Of a stretch of 64,000 nucleotides of DNA, positions 10,201 to 20,827 are shown piece after piece. The notes beneath the pieces are model-generated. The model saw only the letters and a list, made by a program, of their open reading frames with translations, searched no databases and had not been told where the DNA came from. The translations under genes were made by a program, and so were the position numbers. The stretch is from Delphinella strobiligena (taxonomy: Eukaryota > Ascomycota > Dothideomycetes > Dothideales > Dothioraceae), in NCBI GenBank assembly GCA_009982845.1, contig JAADKB010000004.1, forward strand, positions 1,736,001-1,800,000, read 5' to 3'. Within the stretch, counting starts at the first letter, position 1; every line of letters starts with the position of its first letter.

Positions 10201-11394
10201 TCAGAGTAGCCTCCTCCTGGTAACCGGGCACTTGGGGCTGGTCTGTAGCCAAATTCTCAAGCAATCCACATCAACCAGATAGCCGCCATCACCCTCGCAG
10301 CTTACGCTGACCACACCTGCACTGTGCCCCATTCCATTGTCTTTGTCCTTGCTAGGAAGACCAATGGTCACATCGTCGCGCGTGTTTGGAACCATGAATA
10401 GATGGCAACAGCAAATGCGACAAAGATTGTCCTGACCAGCTGTCATGACCGACGGCGTTGCCACTCTTTCTAGCTTGGACAGGAACCTTTCAAGCTTGAC
10501 TTCATAATAAGCCTCCAATTCGGTTCGAACATGCAGCAGATCTGTTTTGAAGTCGCTGCGACCGGGTACAATGTGCCTGAACTCGGGCCGTCTTGTGATC
10601 TCCTGGATTAGTCTGCCGTACTCGCGTTCTGATAAGCGGATGTCGTTGAGGACTTCTTGGAGTGCTTCGTGGAGTTGATTGAGTTGCGTGAAACCTTGGT
10701 CATTGATACAGTCGTCGACAGTTTCGCAATGTGGCTGAGCATTCGTGAGAGTTTGTACACTCTCATAGTCTACTTCCAATTCTCTGCGGGTGAGCTTATT
10801 GAAGGATTCGCGCATCTGGTCGCAGAGACCTTCAGCTGCGATGAGTGCTCTCATCGAAATGTCAAGCCACCGCGCAAGCTTGACACCAAATTCCTCAGCC
10901 TTGTCGCCTTCATGGGCAAAGTAATTGGCTGAGGACTCCTCCACAGCAGGGTCGTCGGCTTCAGCCCATAGCTCGTCAGCCAAAGCGTAGAGAGAGCGCT
11001 CTGTCCGATTACTTAAAACGTTGTGGGATTGACGAACAAGTTGCGAGATCTTCTCAGTGGCGGCAGCGAGAACAATATCAACATAAGCGACGTTGGCGAG
11101 GCTTTCGGCAACGGGAGCGTCGCTACGGACGCCATAACCCTCACCAAGCGATGGTGATGATGGAGGGAGAGACTCAAAGGGCTCCGAAGACTCCGTATAT
11201 GCAGCAGAGAGGGTCGACATTTGGTCACCAAGGAACGGCGATGACTCACCAGAGGCAAGAGAGCAGATGTCCATATCTTCGTCGTTCTCATCAATGGTGA
11301 TGGGGTGAGATGGGACTGGACTGCTAACCATCATGGCAGTGTCGTTATCTTCTTCATCCACGTCTAGACGACAAAGCGATGCGCTTTGTTCCAT
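10201..11394 (-). CDS. Hypothetical protein with degenerate RING-like C-terminus
   Basis: Single exon, 397 residues, start at 11394 (MEQSASLCRLD). Residues 1-100 are acidic, Ser/Pro-rich and probably disordered. Residues about 105-315 are helical and coiled-coil-like (for example AATEKISQLVRQSHNVL and LHEALQEVLNDIRLSEREYGRL). The end resembles a RING finger: CRIC near 325, a long spacer containing His and Cys, then DVDCLRIWLQTSPKCPVTRRRL. That last segment matches the second half of RING-H2 domains, where HCLxxWLxxxxxCPxCR is usual, but the His is Asp/Cys and the final Cys pair is reduced to CPVTR. It may be a zinc-poor U-box-like or SP-RING-like fold, or an inactive RING. Function unknown; an E3-ligase or scaffold role is inference. 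Confidence 0.7.
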   Translation of the reverse strand: MEQSASLCRLDVDEEDNDTAMMVSSPVPSHPITIDENDEDMDICSLASGESSPFLGDQMSTLSAAYTESSEPFESLPPSSPSLGEGYGVRSDAPVAESLANVAYVDIVLAAATEKISQLVRQSHNVLSNRTERSLYALADELWAEADDPAVEESSANYFAHEGDKAEEFGVKLARWLDISMRALIAAEGLCDQMRESFNKLTRRELEVDYESVQTLTNAQPHCETVDDCINDQGFTQLNQLHEALQEVLNDIRLSEREYGRLIQEITRRPEFRHIVPGRSDFKTDLLHVRTELEAYYEVKLERFLSKLERVATPSVMTAGQDNLCRICCCHLFMVPNTRDDVTIGLPSKDKDNGMGHSAGVVSVSCEGDGGYLVDVDCLRIWLQTSPKCPVTRRRLL

Positions 11395-12214
11395 GTCAGA
11401 AGTAGGTAAGTTGAGACGTATTTGATGGGTTAAACGCTTGTGGAAAAGCTTTCCAAGAGTGTTGACAGGGCTGGACGAAGTCGGCGGGGTGAAAGTGTAA
11501 TGTGGTAGTGTATTGAAGCGTAGTGCGTTGATGTTGTGTGAAAGTGGAGCGCGCGGGTGGCAGTGGCGGTAGTGGTGTAGTCGAAAGAAGCACAGAATAA
11601 GAAGGCTGCTATGTTATTGCTTCGTCGATGAGATTACCCGCGTTTGCGGCGAAAGTTTTGGAGCTGTAAGTGAAGATGAAATGGAAGTGAATCAAAACGG
11701 CAAGAGGCAAGAGGCAAGAGGCAAGAGGCAAGAGGCAAGAGGCAAGAGGCAAGAGGCAAGAGGCAAGAGGCAAGAGGCAAGAGGCAAGAGGCAAGGACTA
11801 TTGAGTCAACGTTAATCATCGCGATTCGCTGGGACTATATGCGACGCAGTCCAATCTGCATTGGAACGTTGTACTTACCACCAAAAAGGTATTACGACTC
11901 CAACTATGTTGAGAGTTGAAGTGTTTTTGAGCAGAACTTCAAAGCTCTCTGCGCTGCTCATTGTTATTTGGGAATACTAGCTAAACTATCCTCGCTCATG
12001 AAAGGTCCATAAAGGGCCTCGACAAAACCAATCGGCCGGCAAGACGCTCTCGTGGCGGTCACCTTGGCATTCATAAGCCGTATAAAAGAGCGTGTCAGAA
12101 AAAAAAGAATTCAGCTCCGCCATAAGACCAGCCGAGGCCTACAGGCATGTAGCAAATTGTTGCTTCCACCATCCAGCAGCAGCAACACGACCATGTTCGA
12201 ACGACAGGTCATGT
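11395..12214. other. Intergenic containing a 7-bp minisatellite
   Basis: Promoter side of the RING-like gene and 3' side of the Ca2+/H+ exchanger. The only structured element is the tandem repeat at 11699-11795. ORFs that cross it are repeat artefacts. Confidence 0.7.
11699..11795. repeat. Tandem repeat, 7-bp unit ggcaaga, nearly 14 copies
   Basis: A nearly perfect array of the heptamer ggcaaga covers about 97 bp. Because 7 is not a multiple of 3, all three frames of each strand read the same seven-residue repeat, which creates spurious ORFs at 11609-11819. It lies about 300 bp upstream of the RING-like gene start and may vary in length between strains. Confidence 0.97.
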
Positions 12215-14705
12215 TCAAGAGCTGCCACCTCCACCCAGAGAACTCTGAGCGCTACCATCAGGATAGAAGAAGGCAGACACACTGTGAAAGATGTAAGTAA
12301 GCATATGCAATCGTGTTAGGTAGTAGGTAAGCTTACGCAATTATGACATAGACTGCGATCAGCAGACTTCCCTCGAGATAGTTACTGCGACCATCCAAGA
12401 CGAGGAAGTTGACGAGGAAAGTGGTAATGAACAAGCTCACTGTCTCAAAGAGGTTGAAGTACAGGCTCATGTCTTTGTCAAGGATCCAACCAAGGATGAC
12501 GACCAGGGGTGTGACGAAGAGGGCAATCTGAATACTGCTGCCAACACTGACACCAATGGCAAGATCCATTTTGTTCTTGGCAGCAACGGTAACAGCTGTG
12601 ACATGCTCGGCAGCATTTGAAACAATAGGAAGGATGATGAGACCAATGAAAGCTTGGCTGACGGAGCTGTTCTCAAGCATCTCGGGAATAGCATCAACCA
12701 TAAACTCGGCACAAAGGGCGACAAGGCCAGTAGATATCAGTAGCATGAAGCAAGCTGATGTACGAGACATTAGGGGCTTCTCGTCGTCTTCATGTTCAGC
12801 TGTGCTGCTTGCGTCAGGAGCGATGGATCGAGTTGGAAAGGGTGGAATGTTGTCGGAGGCGAGGCCACGGGAAGCAGGAGCATTGCCCTGTCGATTGAGT
12901 CGGTCGGGTAAGGAACTAGTCCTACGCAAGCCCGAGGTCGTGGTCGGAGCCGTTGCAGCGTTGATGACAGGAGAGCCAGAGGCAGAGATGAAGACGTTCT
13001 GCGAGAGCACCTTGGGGAGAGCAGGACGCAAAGATGGGCGAGTAAAGGTCAGGCCGAATGGTCTTCTAGCCTGATAAGAAGGATCGGCTGTAGGCTGGAT
13101 ATCGTCCGAGAAGCCAACCTTGGTAGGCGGCATGTCGTGACTGTGACTAGGCTTCTTTCCCATTTTGCGAATTGAAGAGTCTTCGTCAACGACATCATGC
13201 TTTTCATCCCAGCGGTAAGAGTGCTTGTGACGACGCTTCTTATGCTTCTTCTTGCGATTAGAGTCTTCGGCAGGGGGAGAGATTGTGTGGAGGTGCTGGA
13301 CAAAATCCCTGACGCGCGGTTCCCCTCTGGGTGCATCTTCTCCATCGATGTCAGCTTCGTCACCGCTAGCGATAGCACCAAGGTGAGAGTTCTGGCGAGA
13401 TGGCTCAGCCGTGGAGATTGTCTGGGACTCCCAGTTGCTGCCGGGTCTTTCGACAGATGGCGAGCTAATGACGGATGGAAGTGAGACGGTGTTTGTGGAA
13501 CTGACGCTCGACTTGCGACGTCTGCGGTTTCTAAACGCGCGCTTAATCCGCTTGGTGGTGGTATGAGAGCCAGAAGTATCCGAGGAATTGGTTGAGTCGG
13601 TATCGGAATCGCTGGATGAGCTTGACGAATCTAGCAGGTCGGCCAAAATACCTGGATGTGATTCCTCGTCGATGATCTTCTGTGGTGTACTCTCGTAGAG
13701 GTAGGCGTGTGACTTGAGCTGGAAAGCCAAGTAGAGAACGTAGACAATGAGCAAGACAACGCTGGTGCCTCTACTGATCTTCAAGACGTTCTTATCGGCG
13801 TCTGCAGTGTCGGAGAAAGAGGCATGGAAGACGGTTGGCAAGACCAAACTTGTGACTGCCAAGCTGAGAAGACAAGCGCTCATCTGCGTCACAGTGTTGT
13901 TGTAGATTTGCTCCTGGAAGCGAAGACCACCAAGAAGGAAGGCCATGCCCAAGATAAGGAGCAAGTTGGAAAGGATTGATCCTAGAAGAGATGCCTGAAC
14001 GATACGGATCTCATTCTTGACCAAAGCAATGATGAAGATGATCAACTCGACGGCATTTCCAAACGAAACGTTCAGCAGAGCGCCGAGAGTGTCGCCCAGT
14101 CTCGATGCCACGCTCTCGGTGGCATAAGCGAGCATGCCTGCAAGTGGAATAATAGCGACGGCGTTCAGGGCGAAGACAACCGAAGCATTGACGCCAGCAG
14201 CCTTGACAGCGATACCGGCAGGTACACATATCAATAGGACGTTGACCCAGCTGTGAGTCAAGGCGTCCCAGGTATGTTGGCCGAAACGTTTGCTTCCATT
14301 CTTCATTCGGGTAGTGATAGGTAATTTGGCCCCATTGATTTGGCCGGGCGCATTATTTATGGTGGAGTCCGTCTCTCCCGCAGCTTCGGACTTGATTGGC
14401 TGCGCTGTGGCAGGAGATGATGCGGATGTAGTGTTGGCATCATTGTGGGTGTTGATATCGCGAGGACCATCTGTGTTGATGTTGATGATGGGGTCGTTGC
14501 CAAGACTGACGGTCGGTCCAGGCAGCTCAGTGTTGCCCGCATTGTGCGTCTTGTTGACCGACTTATCGCCCTTTTTTCTGTACGAATTGCTGGTAATGGG
14601 CAGAGCTGATCGCTGTGGCGTGCTTCCGGCTGTATCTTCTGAGGCGTGCTGTCTCGCCCAAGAACGGATACGGTCTAATAAAGAAGAGTCAGAAGGTTTT
14701 CCCAT
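12215..14705 (-). CDS. Vacuolar-type Ca2+/H+ exchanger (CAX/VCX1-like)
   Basis: Proton-driven calcium antiporter, expected in the vacuolar membrane. Minus-strand exons 14705-12337 and 12281-12215 (55-bp intron ending TTTCACAG) give 811 residues with an end VSAFFYP then a Gly/Ser tail; without the intron the protein would stop inside the last membrane helix. Both CaCA signature repeats are present: GNAVELI at about 216 and SNAAEHVTAV at about 696. About eleven hydrophobic helices fall in two blocks (150-380 and 650-800). Between them is a very long hydrophilic loop (about 290 residues) that is Ser/Asp-rich, then basic with KKKHKKRRHKHS-type sequence. The N-terminal 130 residues are Asn/Thr-rich and probably cytosolic, as in autoinhibited CAX proteins. 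An in-frame ATG at 14816 would add 37 residues; I prefer 14705 (MGKPSDSSLLDRIRSW) because the extension looks like leader sequence. Confidence 0.9.
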
Positions 14706-16770
14706 CGGCGTACGTCCACAGTGAGGTGGAATGATTGAGTGGAAAGGAAAGGGAGAGTATGAGAGGGGACAAGGTACTGCCAATACATAAGCAGCAGCAG
14801 ACACCACCCAAGCCACTAGCCAACGTTTGGCGCTTGCGCTCTGGGCGGGGACGTGTCGTGATCGTCAGATCCAATGCGGGCAAATGGTCCTGGGGGTCAT
14901 GTCTCGGCTTGTAATAAATGCTACCACTTACGCATAAGTACCAAATTTCTGCTGTTCCTCTATCTGTACCAAGAGCCACAAATTGTTGAGTTGTAGATAT
15001 CTTTGCTTCCTCGTGATTGTACGAGTAGGAAAATATAAGGCAGTCTCGCAAGGTGAAAGGATGCAAGGAGCCGTGGAGCGTCAGCCACACAAGCGGAAGG
15101 AACCCCGATTAGAGTTGTCGGGCCTTGAAACGCAGGGGCGCCGACTGATGGCTCGTCATTTGGATTGGCCTATGACGACGATATTAGGTTGTTTACAATC
15201 CGCAGTAACGTGGCGCAGTGACACGAGTGAACATTGTGGCGCATGCACTTAGTTGGAGTCGTTCTCCACTGACTGACTCGTATGGTGACTCATGTCGTGT
15301 GTTTGCAGCTGCCCGAAGCACCCTGTGACCGAGCAGAGCTATCTATAACGACGCTGGGCATTAGAGAATGTAACACAGATCACTCAATGCCCTCAGATGC
15401 TTCTCGAATCCGCAAGAAGACAAGTCTCATTCCTTGACACTTTGGGCATCCCTTTTAGTCTTTGGGCAGCCTTTTTATTTTTTGGGCAACTGCCGCTGTG
15501 CTCGCGTGCAAGCAAACCAAGGCGGATAAACATAATAATCATGCCCGAGTCCATACTGCCAACTTGCAGAGTTGATTTGTGAAAGTACTGTAACATGCAA
15601 CTGATCTTCCAGGACATAATCGGATACACGAAGCTCCACGGTTCTCGCACGCCATATCGATAGAAAATTAGCGTCGACGAGATCTACTTCCCTTATTCCT
15701 TACGTCCGCTATCTGTGCGCGAGGAAAGTTACCACTGTCCGGCGTACTCTGTGACATCCTCGCATCTGGACTTTCACGTTGCCTGATTTCTTTTTTGCTT
15801 TCGCCACTCGCACTTCGTGGCCTAGCACGCTGTATCCCGCCGTGATGCATCTTTTAATCAATCAATCCGCAGCCTGGTTATCTTCCTTTTCCGAACGAGC
15901 TATGGAGATAGACATAGATGATCGGTCATGTGATGGCTGACCTCCTGTTCGTTACTTCAGCTGCCGATCCGAATGGATATCGCTCACCAATAACGATTGA
16001 GATATTGTATGGACCGGCCGAATCTAAAAGCTTGTGGTACAAGAAGGGTAATAAGTCGCTCATCAAGTACTAGTTTGCAACTATGTACCGACCTACTTCT
16101 TTGAAACGCCCTACTCACAGTCGGCATAGTTGCACTGATGACGCGCATCTAGGTACCCGTAGTTTGTCCGGCACTGGTGCACGGAACTTGTATGACTTCG
16201 CACAGACTTCGGCGAACATTATTCTATAGCTAGACTGCTCAGCTTCCCTTATCTTCCGCCTCCCAGATCTGCTGGTCGAGGCCGTAGCTAACCTTCGAGG
16301 ATCCATTGAACTTCCACTAGGGCTTGAACAGTCATGTGCTCACGGCGAAGCGACCACGATTTCGTGCCTCCACGGTCGAAACGTCACGGAGTATAGCACT
16401 TTCATAATCCGTAGTCTCACCGGTATTAGACTGCGATCAGCGGTCCTTGCAGCAGTATTTGATAACGCGTCTTGTCAGAGCCATTGCGACACCTCTTCGG
16501 AACGCGTGGCTAGCACTAGCAAGCAGTTCTATACCATGTACTTGGCAAGCAAAGTCCCAATACTTCACCATGTTTGGCCTACTGCTTACCCCCTCGCCAA
16601 GAGCATGTGGGCATGTGTGAGGTGTAGTAGACGCGTACGCAGAGCTTTGGACTCGCAAGATTGCAGAATCTATCAGAACATGTGATATATAAGACTGTAA
16701 GTGGCGAACCTGTAGACAGTCTCAATACGTCTCCCTCAGCAGAAAATAATTGACTCCTCGGACCGAAAAG
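14706..16770. other. Intergenic, about 2 kb, divergent promoters
   Basis: Lies between the diverging exchanger and beta-glucosidase genes. Small frames (15393-15650, 16115-16306, 16437-16658) show no family features. A TATA box for the beta-glucosidase is at 16686. Nothing else seen. Confidence 0.6.
16686..16692 (+). promoter_or_regulatory. Probable TATA box of the GH3 gene
   Basis: TATATAA lies about 80 bp upstream of the ATG at 16771, allowing a leader of about 50 bases. Position and sequence are the only evidence. Confidence 0.5.
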
Positions 16771-19268
16771 ATGGTTCGCACGTTCGCTCTTCTATCCTCT
16801 GCGCTCTCTCTATCTGGCACTATTGCTGCTCATTCATGGAACTCTAGCACTCAGCTTCTCTCCTCCGGCTATAGTACGTGCCTCTTGAATCACAGTCAGA
16901 CGAGTTCGGATCTGACCATTCCACAGCCAATCTTGGTGATTGGAAGCCGGCCTACAGCAAGGCTGCCGCGTACGCTAAGAGTCTTTCTACGGCGGAGAAG
17001 ATATCCTTAATCACTGGCGGTGACGCTGGGAACATTAGCGCCATCAATTTCAAGGACGGCTCTGCATCTATTCTTGACTATGACTATGTCACCACTTTCC
17101 CTGCAGCCCTTGCCATGGCATCGACGTGGAACAAAGATTACATCTACCATCAGAGTTTAGCTTTGGCATCAGAAATGAAGGCCAAAGGAATCAATATTGC
17201 AAACGCCCCTACGGCTCAGCCTCTCGGTAGATGTGCTTGGGGAGGCCGAAACGGCGAGACCTATGGGCCCGGTTAGACAGTCTCAATCCACTAAAGTACC
17301 GTAATGCTGACTTTTACCGCGCTCAGATGCCTATCTCAACGGTATCTTATTCGGCCAAGCCACATCAGGAATCAGCGCAGCAGGTATCGTTCCAGGTGGA
17401 AAGCATTTCCTTCTAAACGAGCAAGAGACAAATCGCGAAGCATCTAACAGTGGCAACACAACGACTCAGGCTTACAGTGCTGTTGCGGATGACAAGACTT
17501 TGCACGAGACGTACTTGTGGCCGTTCTATGACTCGATCAAGAACGGTCTCGGAGGTGTCATGTGTGGTATGAATCGCGTCAATGGTAGTTTCTCTTGCGA
17601 GAGTGAAAATCTGCTTGCAGGTTACCTGAAGACTGAGCTTGGCTTTCCCGGTCTGGTATTCGGAGACGTTCGTGCTCAAAAGACTGGTATCCACTCTGCG
17701 AATGCAGGTCTGGACTACGGCTCCTCTTCATACTGGAGCAACAGCACTCTCGGCGCTGGTATCACAAATGGATCCTTCACTGAGGACCGCCTGGACGACA
17801 TGGTCATCCGCAACGTGATCGGGTATTTCAAGCTCGGTCAAGACTCTGATAATTTCCCAGACCTTGCTGGTGCGACCGACTATGTAGATGCTCGCAAGAA
17901 CCACAGCAAACTGGCCCGAAGCTACGCCGCTGACTCTCTGGTTCTGCTTAAAAATGACAACAACGCCCTTCCCCTAAAGTCTCCTAGGGTGATTGCAGTC
18001 TTCGGTCGCAATGCTGGATCGGCATCCTATGGACCAAACATTGCCATGAATGTAGATGGCTCAGATGATACCTTTGACGGCCACATGGCTCAGGTCGGCG
18101 GCAGTGGTCAAGGCTCTTTTGCCTACCTCGTCACTCCTCAGTATGCCCTCACCGAGCGTGCGATGTATGATGGCAACATGCTCCGATTCATGCTCAACGA
18201 CAGCGTCATTGCCTCCTCAAGCGGTCGTCTCATCGCCTCGGACAGCGAAGGTACAGGAGCTACACAGACCACGGCCAGCTACGCAGCTGGTGCAGATGTC
18301 TGTCTCGTCTTCATCGCCGCCTACTCCGGTGAGGGTGGGGATAGAAGCGAGCTCCGTAACACAGAGCAAGACTCGTAAGCCAAATTTCTCTTACCCCTTC
18401 TTACCACTATCGCGCCCTAACCTTTGTGGCCACAGTCTTGTCACGAAAGTCGCCTCAAACTGCAACAACACAGTCGTCATAGTCACCACAACCGGTCCTC
18501 GCCTCGTCGATAAGTGGATCGAGAACTCCAACGTCACAGCCGTGGTCTATGGCGGTGCCCTAGGCCAAGAGTCCGGTCACGCCATGATTGACGTTCTCTA
18601 CGGCAAAGTCAACCCCTCTGGAAGACTCGTCCACACCATAGCCAAAAACGAAAGCGACTACAATGTCAACATCAGCGAGGAAGCCGTCATTGAATTTACC
18701 GAAGGCAACTACATCGATTACAAGTACTTTGACAAGTACAACGTCACCCCCCGGTAAGTCTCCACACATGCCCGCAATACCAATGCCCATCGACACGCAT
18801 AGCATAGCTAACCACGACTCCTACAGTTACGAATTCGGCTACGGTCTCTCCTACACCTCTTTCTCCTTCTCCAACACCACAACCGTGACGTCAACAAACA
18901 CCACCACCCTCTCCTCCACCTACGCCACTGGACCCCGCTCAGTCGGTGGCCGCTCCGACCTCTGGGATATCGTCGCCACAGTCTCCACATCCGTCACAAA
19001 CGCCGGTTCAGTCGCTGGCTCGGCGGTCCCACAACTCTACATTTCCTTCCCTGACGCTGCTGGAAAGCCCCTGAGGGAACTCAGAGGGTTCGAGAAAGTC
19101 AAGCTCGGTGTTGGCGAGACGAGGGACGTCGAGTTCGAGCTCAGACGGAGGGATCTTAGTGTTTGGGATGTGGAGGCGCAGGAGTGGGCGTTGGTTAAGG
19201 GGCGGTATGGGATGCATGTTGGTGCTTCTAGTCGCGATTTCAAAAGTGCGGCTAGTTTGACTATTTGA
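16771..19268 (+). CDS. Secreted GH3 beta-glucosidase
   Basis: Hydrolyses terminal beta-glucosides outside the cell. Exons 16771-16873, 16927-17271, 17327-18374, 18436-18753 and 18827-19268 give 751 residues. A signal peptide (MVRTFALLSSALSLSGTIAAHS) fits secretion and there are many N-glycosylation sequons. The GH3 barrel has LSTAEKISLITGG, GINIANAPTAQPLGR, GGRNGETYGPDAYL and KHFLLNEQETNRE. The nucleophile region is PGLVFGDVRAQ with the Asp at about 263; most fungal homologues have SDW here. The alpha/beta sandwich domain follows (SLVLLKNDNNALPL, then GGDRSELR) and the fibronectin III-like domain ends the protein (PQLYISF, LRGFEKVKLGVGETRDVEF). The second intron was fixed by the G|AT join that gives GPDAYLNG. 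The protein is of normal length and appears intact. Confidence 0.92.
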
Positions 19269-20222
19269 GTGTGACGATGATGATTGAGCGGAGAGAGAGC
19301 AATTAGGGGTGCCTTGATTGAGGCAGGTCAGAGTTGGGGTCGCTGGTAGATTTCCACCTGTAGCTTGTCATGATCATGTATGTTATCACGTAGAAAATGT
19401 GGAATCCGTGTACCGGGTATATATGAGCTTGGTCACCATAGCCAGCTCCTCGCTCTAGCTCTTCTCAACGCTCGGAGAAGACATCTCTAGTGACAAGTCG
19501 CTGAGTGAGGAACGCAGCAAGGGAATCTGTGCAAGCCTGGTCGAGCCCTATACTTGTGTGTTCAGGTATCTTTCCTGTTCAATTACTCGCTTAGCGTGGT
19601 CCATAGGTGAATATCGGCAGTTACGGCCATTGACGCAGTCTGGGCGACCCTGTCCGAGTGAACAATTTTCGGAATATCATGCACATACCATACATGCGAG
19701 TTTGATCAGAGAGTTTTGAGATGATGCAGTGGACAATATTGATAGCAGAATTGTGTTAAGAGCGACTTCTTCGGTTTGAAGCCCCTGCTGAGTATTGAAA
19801 GACCACTTGCTGCCTTTTCTTCTGTTGGTGTGATACTCTAGCCACGGTGACAAGTGATGATGGTTCACTTCACGATATGCGAGCTTGGGGAATTAAGAAA
19901 ATGTCATCGTAACATTGTGTACTGATATTATACGAAACGTCAACCGCCCGAATATAACATCCTCATAGATGAGAAAGGCAGGGCCTCAAGGAAGCAGTAG
20001 GAGATTATGATCTGAAGGGAAAGTAAGTGTTCACGATTTGAAACATTGTATGATGGCTTCCATTGACATGACTCGAGAAACCCCTGGAAAAAGCACCAGC
20101 GAGGAAAGATAATGGTCGAGAGACTGCGCTGAGATATGGCATGATACTCTTCTTTTGTCTCGGATGAAGTTGGTAGATTGTCACGTCCTTTTGAGCAATG
20201 CGACTGCCTCGCGAAGGCCACG
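19269..20222. other. Intergenic, convergent
   Basis: 3' side of the beta-glucosidase and of the NLR-like gene. ORFs 19677-19868 and 19940-20221 have no recognisable content. Nothing else seen. Confidence 0.55.
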
Positions 20223-20827
20223 TTACTTGTTCTCGCGTTTCAATCGTCTTTTCAACCGTGACATTAAGCCTGGCTTGAGATATAGGTCTTTATCTGGAGC
20301 TTCGTGTGGGTCTTCGTCTGGTACTTCGTATGGGACTTGATCTGGAAAGTCATTTCTGAATTTGTTGAAAGAGTCCGGGTTGGATTCCAATGAGTGCTTG
20401 AAAAATTTCCCGCCATAGTCCAATAGAAGCTTTGCGCAATTGTGATGAGAACTATTCTGCTCGGAGGGGAAGTCATATAGCTGTTCGAGCGGCGTGAGTC
20501 CATGTCCGCTCAGTGCGTTAACGTCAGCTCCTCTCGTAAGTAACGACTCGACCAAGGAAGCGACACCACCGAGGACTGCGAGATGCAGCGGTTTGAATAG
20601 CGGGGGCCGCCCCAGTCGGAAGGAAGGCGACCTTTTCTGATCGGAGATCAATATTCTGGCACAGCACTGACCCATCCATATGCGAAAATGGCTTCGAATG
20701 GCGTCCTGCTGTTCACCCGGAAAGCCGTGTCGGCGCCTGACTCTAGGACCAGTCGAAACATTTCCACAAAGTCATGTTTCTGTTTTAGGCCATCGTATCC
20801 AGGGTGAGCATCGAGATTGCCTTGCTG
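20223..20827 (-). pseudogene. Ankyrin-like tail broken off the NLR gene
   Basis: Continues directly from the stop codon of the NLR reading frame. Bases 20827-20680 stay in the same frame past the TAA and read like an ankyrin region (QQGNLDAHP, LVLESGADTAFRVNSRTPFE). From 20675 a second frame takes over, with a good ankyrin repeat, FKPLHLAVLGGVASLVESL followed by LTRGADVNALSGHGLTPLEQL, and an acidic then basic end (MSRLKRRLKRENK). The only GT-AG pair that joins the two frames (TGG|GTCAGT...CAG) would be a 35-bp intron, too short to be credible. So either the gene tail is degenerate, or there are sequence errors here. The TAA could be a CAA changed by C-to-T. The family normally ends in ankyrin repeats, so this is very likely former coding sequence. 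Confidence 0.6.

Noticed and set aside
11609..11819. Two 61-residue minus-strand ORFs with a repeated LASCLLP peptide
   Set aside because: They only translate the 7-bp tandem repeat; no conserved sequence outside it.
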